From: Actinomycetota bacterium | Lineage (GTDB): Bacteria; Actinomycetota; Thermoleophilia; Solirubrobacterales; Solirubrobacteraceae | Assembly (NCBI GenBank): GCA_005788585.1 | Contig: SYBY01000219.1 | Span: 1-6,835, forward strand | Length of the DNA stretch: 6,835 bases | Reading direction: 5' to 3' | Shown here: positions 5,683 through 6,835 of the stretch, in pieces | Position numbering within the stretch: the first letter of the stretch is position 1 | Layout: each line of letters opens with the position of its first letter | The notes under the pieces: generated by a model | What the model saw: the letters and a program-made list of their open reading frames with translations, nothing else | Databases searched by the model: none | Told to the model about the DNA's origin: nothing | Translations under genes and position numbers: made by a program

Positions 5683-5688
5683 ATCCTA
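5683..5688 (-). promoter_or_regulatory. Putative minus-strand -10 box TAGGAT
   Basis: On the minus strand TAGGAT fits TAnnnT. A start 7 bases on (about 5676) would give a leader of about 42 bases to the GTG at 5634, with the Shine-Dalgarno inside it. The -35 position falls in the loop of the inverted repeat at 5698-5719 and is not convincing. Confidence 0.35.
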
Positions 5689-5697
5689 TGCATCCCC

Positions 5698-5719
5698 ACG
5701 GTCGCGAAGCAGCGACCGT
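5698..5719. repeat. Inverted repeat, 8-bp arms with 6-base spacer
   Basis: ACGGTCGC (5698-5705) and GCGACCGT (5712-5719) are perfect reverse complements separated by GAAGCA. It lies midway between the putative divergent -10 boxes at 5683-5688 (minus) and 5750-5755 (plus), a typical operator position. It could also form a hairpin if transcribed. Confidence 0.45.
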
Positions 5720-5728
5720 CGCTCAACC

Positions 5729-5746
5729 CGGCACACCTGGGTGCCG
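5729..5746. repeat. Inverted repeat, 6-bp arms with 6-base spacer, just upstream of the Nudix -10
   Basis: CGGCAC (5729-5734) and GTGCCG (5741-5746) are perfect reverse complements around ACCTGG. The repeat occupies the -35 to -10 spacer region of the putative Nudix promoter, ending 3 bases before TAGGGT. It has the same 6-base spacer as its neighbour at 5698-5719 but an unrelated arm sequence. Confidence 0.4.
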
Positions 5747-5749
5747 TAC

Positions 5750-5755
5750 TAGGGT
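5750..5755 (+). promoter_or_regulatory. Putative -10 box TAGGGT of the Nudix-DUF3817 unit
   Basis: TAGGGT is identical to the box before the diguanylate cyclase gene, here 15 bases before the ATG at 5771, predicting a leader of about 9 bases. The in-frame TAG at 5750 also limits how far upstream the Nudix frame can start. Confidence 0.45.
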
Positions 5756-5770
5756 GAGAACGGCCCTCTC

Positions 5771-6427
5771 ATGAGCACCTCCGCCCCCGGCATAGAACTC
5801 CTCGCGCGCGGCCCCTGGCCGGTCGAGCGCGTGCGCGCCACGTGGCTGGACACCCAGTTCGAGCCGGGCGCCGACGCGACCGAGGCGGCCGACCGGAAGA
5901 TCGCGGAACTGCGCGATCGCGGCTCGCCCTGGCACGACGGCATCGCCGCCAGACTCGTCACCTACGCCGAGCGCGACGGCGACCTCCTGCTCGACCTCCA
6001 GCCCATCCGCTGGGCGCTGCGCCTCGTCGAGGAGAACGCGCACAACTCGCTGTCGGCGCTCTGCGTCACGCGCGCGGCCGACGGGCGATGGCTCGCGGGC
6101 CGCCGCGCGGCGTGGCTGTCGTCGTGGGCGGGGCGCTGGGCCCTGGGCGCCGGCGGCGCGGTCGATCCCGGCGAGTCGCCGGCCGAGACGCTCACCCGCG
6201 AGCTCGAGGAGGAGTGGGGTGTCACCCCCGAGCGCGTCTGGGGCGAGGCGCTGCTGCGGCTTCCGCAGGGCATGACGATGTTCATTGGCCAGGCATGGCT
6301 GCCCGAGGGCGCCGAGGTGACGATGGACCCCGAGCACGACGCGTACGCCTGGTGGCCGGCCGATCCGGCGCAGTGGCCACCCGAAGCCGACGAGCCGCTG
6401 CGACGCATGGCGATGATGCTCGCGTGA
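5771..6427 (+). CDS. Nudix hydrolase with an N-terminal extension
   Basis: This 218-residue protein carries a complete Nudix box at residues 129-151: Gly129, Glu135, Arg143-Glu144, Glu147-Glu148, Gly150 and Val151, matching GX5EX7REUXEEXGU exactly. It should therefore be a Mg-dependent hydrolase of a nucleoside diphosphate linked to another group; the substrate is not evident. The Nudix fold covers roughly 92-218 (LSALCVTRAADGRWLAGRRA onward). Ahead of it is a stretch of about 90 residues with PWPVERVRATWLD, GSPWHDGIAARLVTY and LDLQPIRWALRLV. I do not recognise this as a catalytic domain; it may be a substrate-side or dimer region. The late MDPEHDAYAWWP motif lies where many Nudix enzymes shape substrate binding. 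The start is fixed by an in-frame stop at 5750, and ATG 5771 has no Shine-Dalgarno. The stop overlaps the next gene (GTGA). Confidence 0.92.
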   Translation: MSTSAPGIELLARGPWPVERVRATWLDTQFEPGADATEAADRKIAELRDRGSPWHDGIAARLVTYAERDGDLLLDLQPIRWALRLVEENAHNSLSALCVTRAADGRWLAGRRAAWLSSWAGRWALGAGGAVDPGESPAETLTRELEEEWGVTPERVWGEALLRLPQGMTMFIGQAWLPEGAEVTMDPEHDAYAWWPADPAQWPPEADEPLRRMAMMLA

Positions 6428-6765
6428 GCGTGCGTGACGTCCTGACGTTCGAGCGCCTGAAGTGGGCCTCGTTCGCCCACTCGTTCGTGTACGTCGCCCT
6501 GCTCGTCGTCTGGATCATCCCGGGGCTCGCCGCGGCGGAGTTCGTCTTCGGCCTGACGCACGGCGTCGGGTGGATCCTGATGAGCGTGGTCTGCATCGTC
6601 GCCCTGGCGCTGCGGATCATCGATCTGCGCCTCGCCACGGCGGTCGCGATCCTCGGCGGAATCGGCCCGTTCATCGGGAGCTGGGAGTTCGCCCGGCAGA
6701 GCCGGGCCGACGCGTCCAGAGGGGCGCCGCGCGCCGGAGAGCCGGACGCTACAGTGGCTTCCTAG
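6424..6765 (+). CDS. DUF3817-family integral membrane protein
   Basis: This 113-residue protein starts at GTG 6424, overlapping the Nudix stop by 4 bases, so translation is probably coupled; GTG 6430 is an alternative. It has three predicted membrane segments at about residues 16-36 (SFAHSFVYVALLVVWIIPG), 46-64 (around HGVGWILMSVVCIVALAL) and 70-87 (LATAVAILGGIGPFIGSW). The HGV at the start of segment 2 and the PFxGxxxF ending of segment 3 are features I associate with DUF3817. The usual charged start is present as LTFERLKWASFAH. The C-terminal 25 residues are hydrophilic and Arg/Ala-rich. Function is unknown for the family. Its last codons contain the putative promoter of the downstream E2 gene. 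The membrane topology is clear; the family call is good but not certain. Confidence 0.82.
   Translation: MSVRDVLTFERLKWASFAHSFVYVALLVVWIIPGLAAAEFVFGLTHGVGWILMSVVCIVALALRIIDLRLATAVAILGGIGPFIGSWEFARQSRADASRGAPRAGEPDATVAS
6750..6755 (+). promoter_or_regulatory. Putative -10 box TACAGT upstream of the E2 gene
   Basis: TACAGT fits TAnnnT and lies inside the last codons of the DUF3817 gene, 14 bases before the ATG at 6770, giving a predicted leader of about 8 bases. There is no clear -35. The gene may also be read through from the Nudix unit. Confidence 0.4.
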
Positions 6766-6769
6766 AGCA

Positions 6770-6835
6770 ATGGCAGCCGTCAACACGACCGTCCAAGTGG
6801 TCATGCCCCAGATGGGGGAGTCGGTGTCCGAAGGC
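6770..6835 (+). CDS. 2-oxoacid dehydrogenase E2 (dihydrolipoamide acyltransferase), 5' end only
   Basis: Only the first 22 residues are in the window: MAAVNTTVQVVMPQMGESV followed by SEG. VMPQMGESVxEG is the opening strand of the lipoyl (biotinyl-lipoyl) domain of 2-oxoacid dehydrogenase E2 subunits, which transfer an acyl group from lipoate to CoA in the cytoplasmic multienzyme complex. In high-GC actinobacteria this wording is most common in the 2-oxoglutarate dehydrogenase E2 (sucB-type). Pyruvate or branched-chain E2 cannot be excluded from so little, so I give no symbol. ATG 6770 follows the DUF3817 stop by 4 bases. AGAG at 6764-6767 is at best a very weak ribosome site. Confidence 0.82.
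   Translation, partial: MAAVNTTVQVVMPQMGESVSEG

Noticed and set aside
5494..5757. Plus-strand open frame of 87 codons in the 5440-5770 gap
   Set aside because: It has no Shine-Dalgarno or -10 box at its start and a polar low-complexity product, and it overlaps the better supported minus-strand membrane protein frame.
1..6835. tRNA, rRNA, CRISPR array, insertion sequence or phage genes
   Set aside because: Reading through both strands showed no cloverleaf-like conserved arms, no regularly spaced repeats, no transposase or integrase motifs and no terminal inverted repeats with target duplications. The nucleotidyltransferase pair has no visible mobile-element borders.

Overview
The window is very GC-rich and densely coding. 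Codon third positions are overwhelmingly G or C, and gaps are short, with stop/start overlaps of 1 to 4 bases. Almost no plus-strand gene has a Shine-Dalgarno sequence. Several starts instead lie 6 to 15 bases after a TAnnnT hexamer, as in leaderless or short-leader actinobacterial genes. The protein set (AraC-like regulator next to a VOC protein, PAS-PAS-GGDEF, Nudix, DUF3817, a lipoyl-domain E2 starting MAAVNTTVQVVMPQMGESV) suggests a high-GC actinobacterium. The deep Solirubrobacterales/Thermoleophilia lineage is my best guess; this is inference from protein style, not a search result.

Layout. (1) 2-310: the 3' end of a glyoxalase I gene (gloA). (2) 353-1224: a two-gene module of a small XRE-type DNA-binding protein and an AbiEii-like nucleotidyltransferase, overlapping by ATGA. 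A perfect inverted repeat covers its probable -10 box. This looks like a toxin-antitoxin pair. (3) 1238-4053: a Ppx/GppA phosphatase with a C-terminal HD domain, an AraC-family regulator whose start overlaps the ppx stop, and a VOC (glyoxalase-fold) protein 9 bases further on. All run in the same direction as the pair and could share its transcript. (4) 4093-5439: a PAS-PAS-GGDEF diguanylate cyclase with its own apparent leaderless promoter. (5) 5440-5770: 331 bases with no plus-strand gene. They hold a probable small minus-strand membrane protein, the only gene here with a strong Shine-Dalgarno match, and a divergent promoter region with three perfect inverted repeats. (6) 5771-6765: a Nudix hydrolase translationally coupled (GTGA) to a DUF3817 membrane protein. 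(7) 6770 to the end: the start of a 2-oxoacid dehydrogenase E2 (dihydrolipoamide acyltransferase) gene.

How they work together. Most genes appear to be housekeeping or signalling: methylglyoxal detoxification, polyphosphate/(p)ppGpp turnover, c-di-GMP synthesis and central carbon metabolism. The accessory element is the XRE/nucleotidyltransferase pair, inserted between gloA and ppx. I saw no insertion sequence, CRISPR array, tRNA, rRNA or phage gene. The parts least explained by known families are the composition of the toxin-antitoxin-like pair with its operator, and the small minus-strand membrane protein with its structured divergent promoter region.
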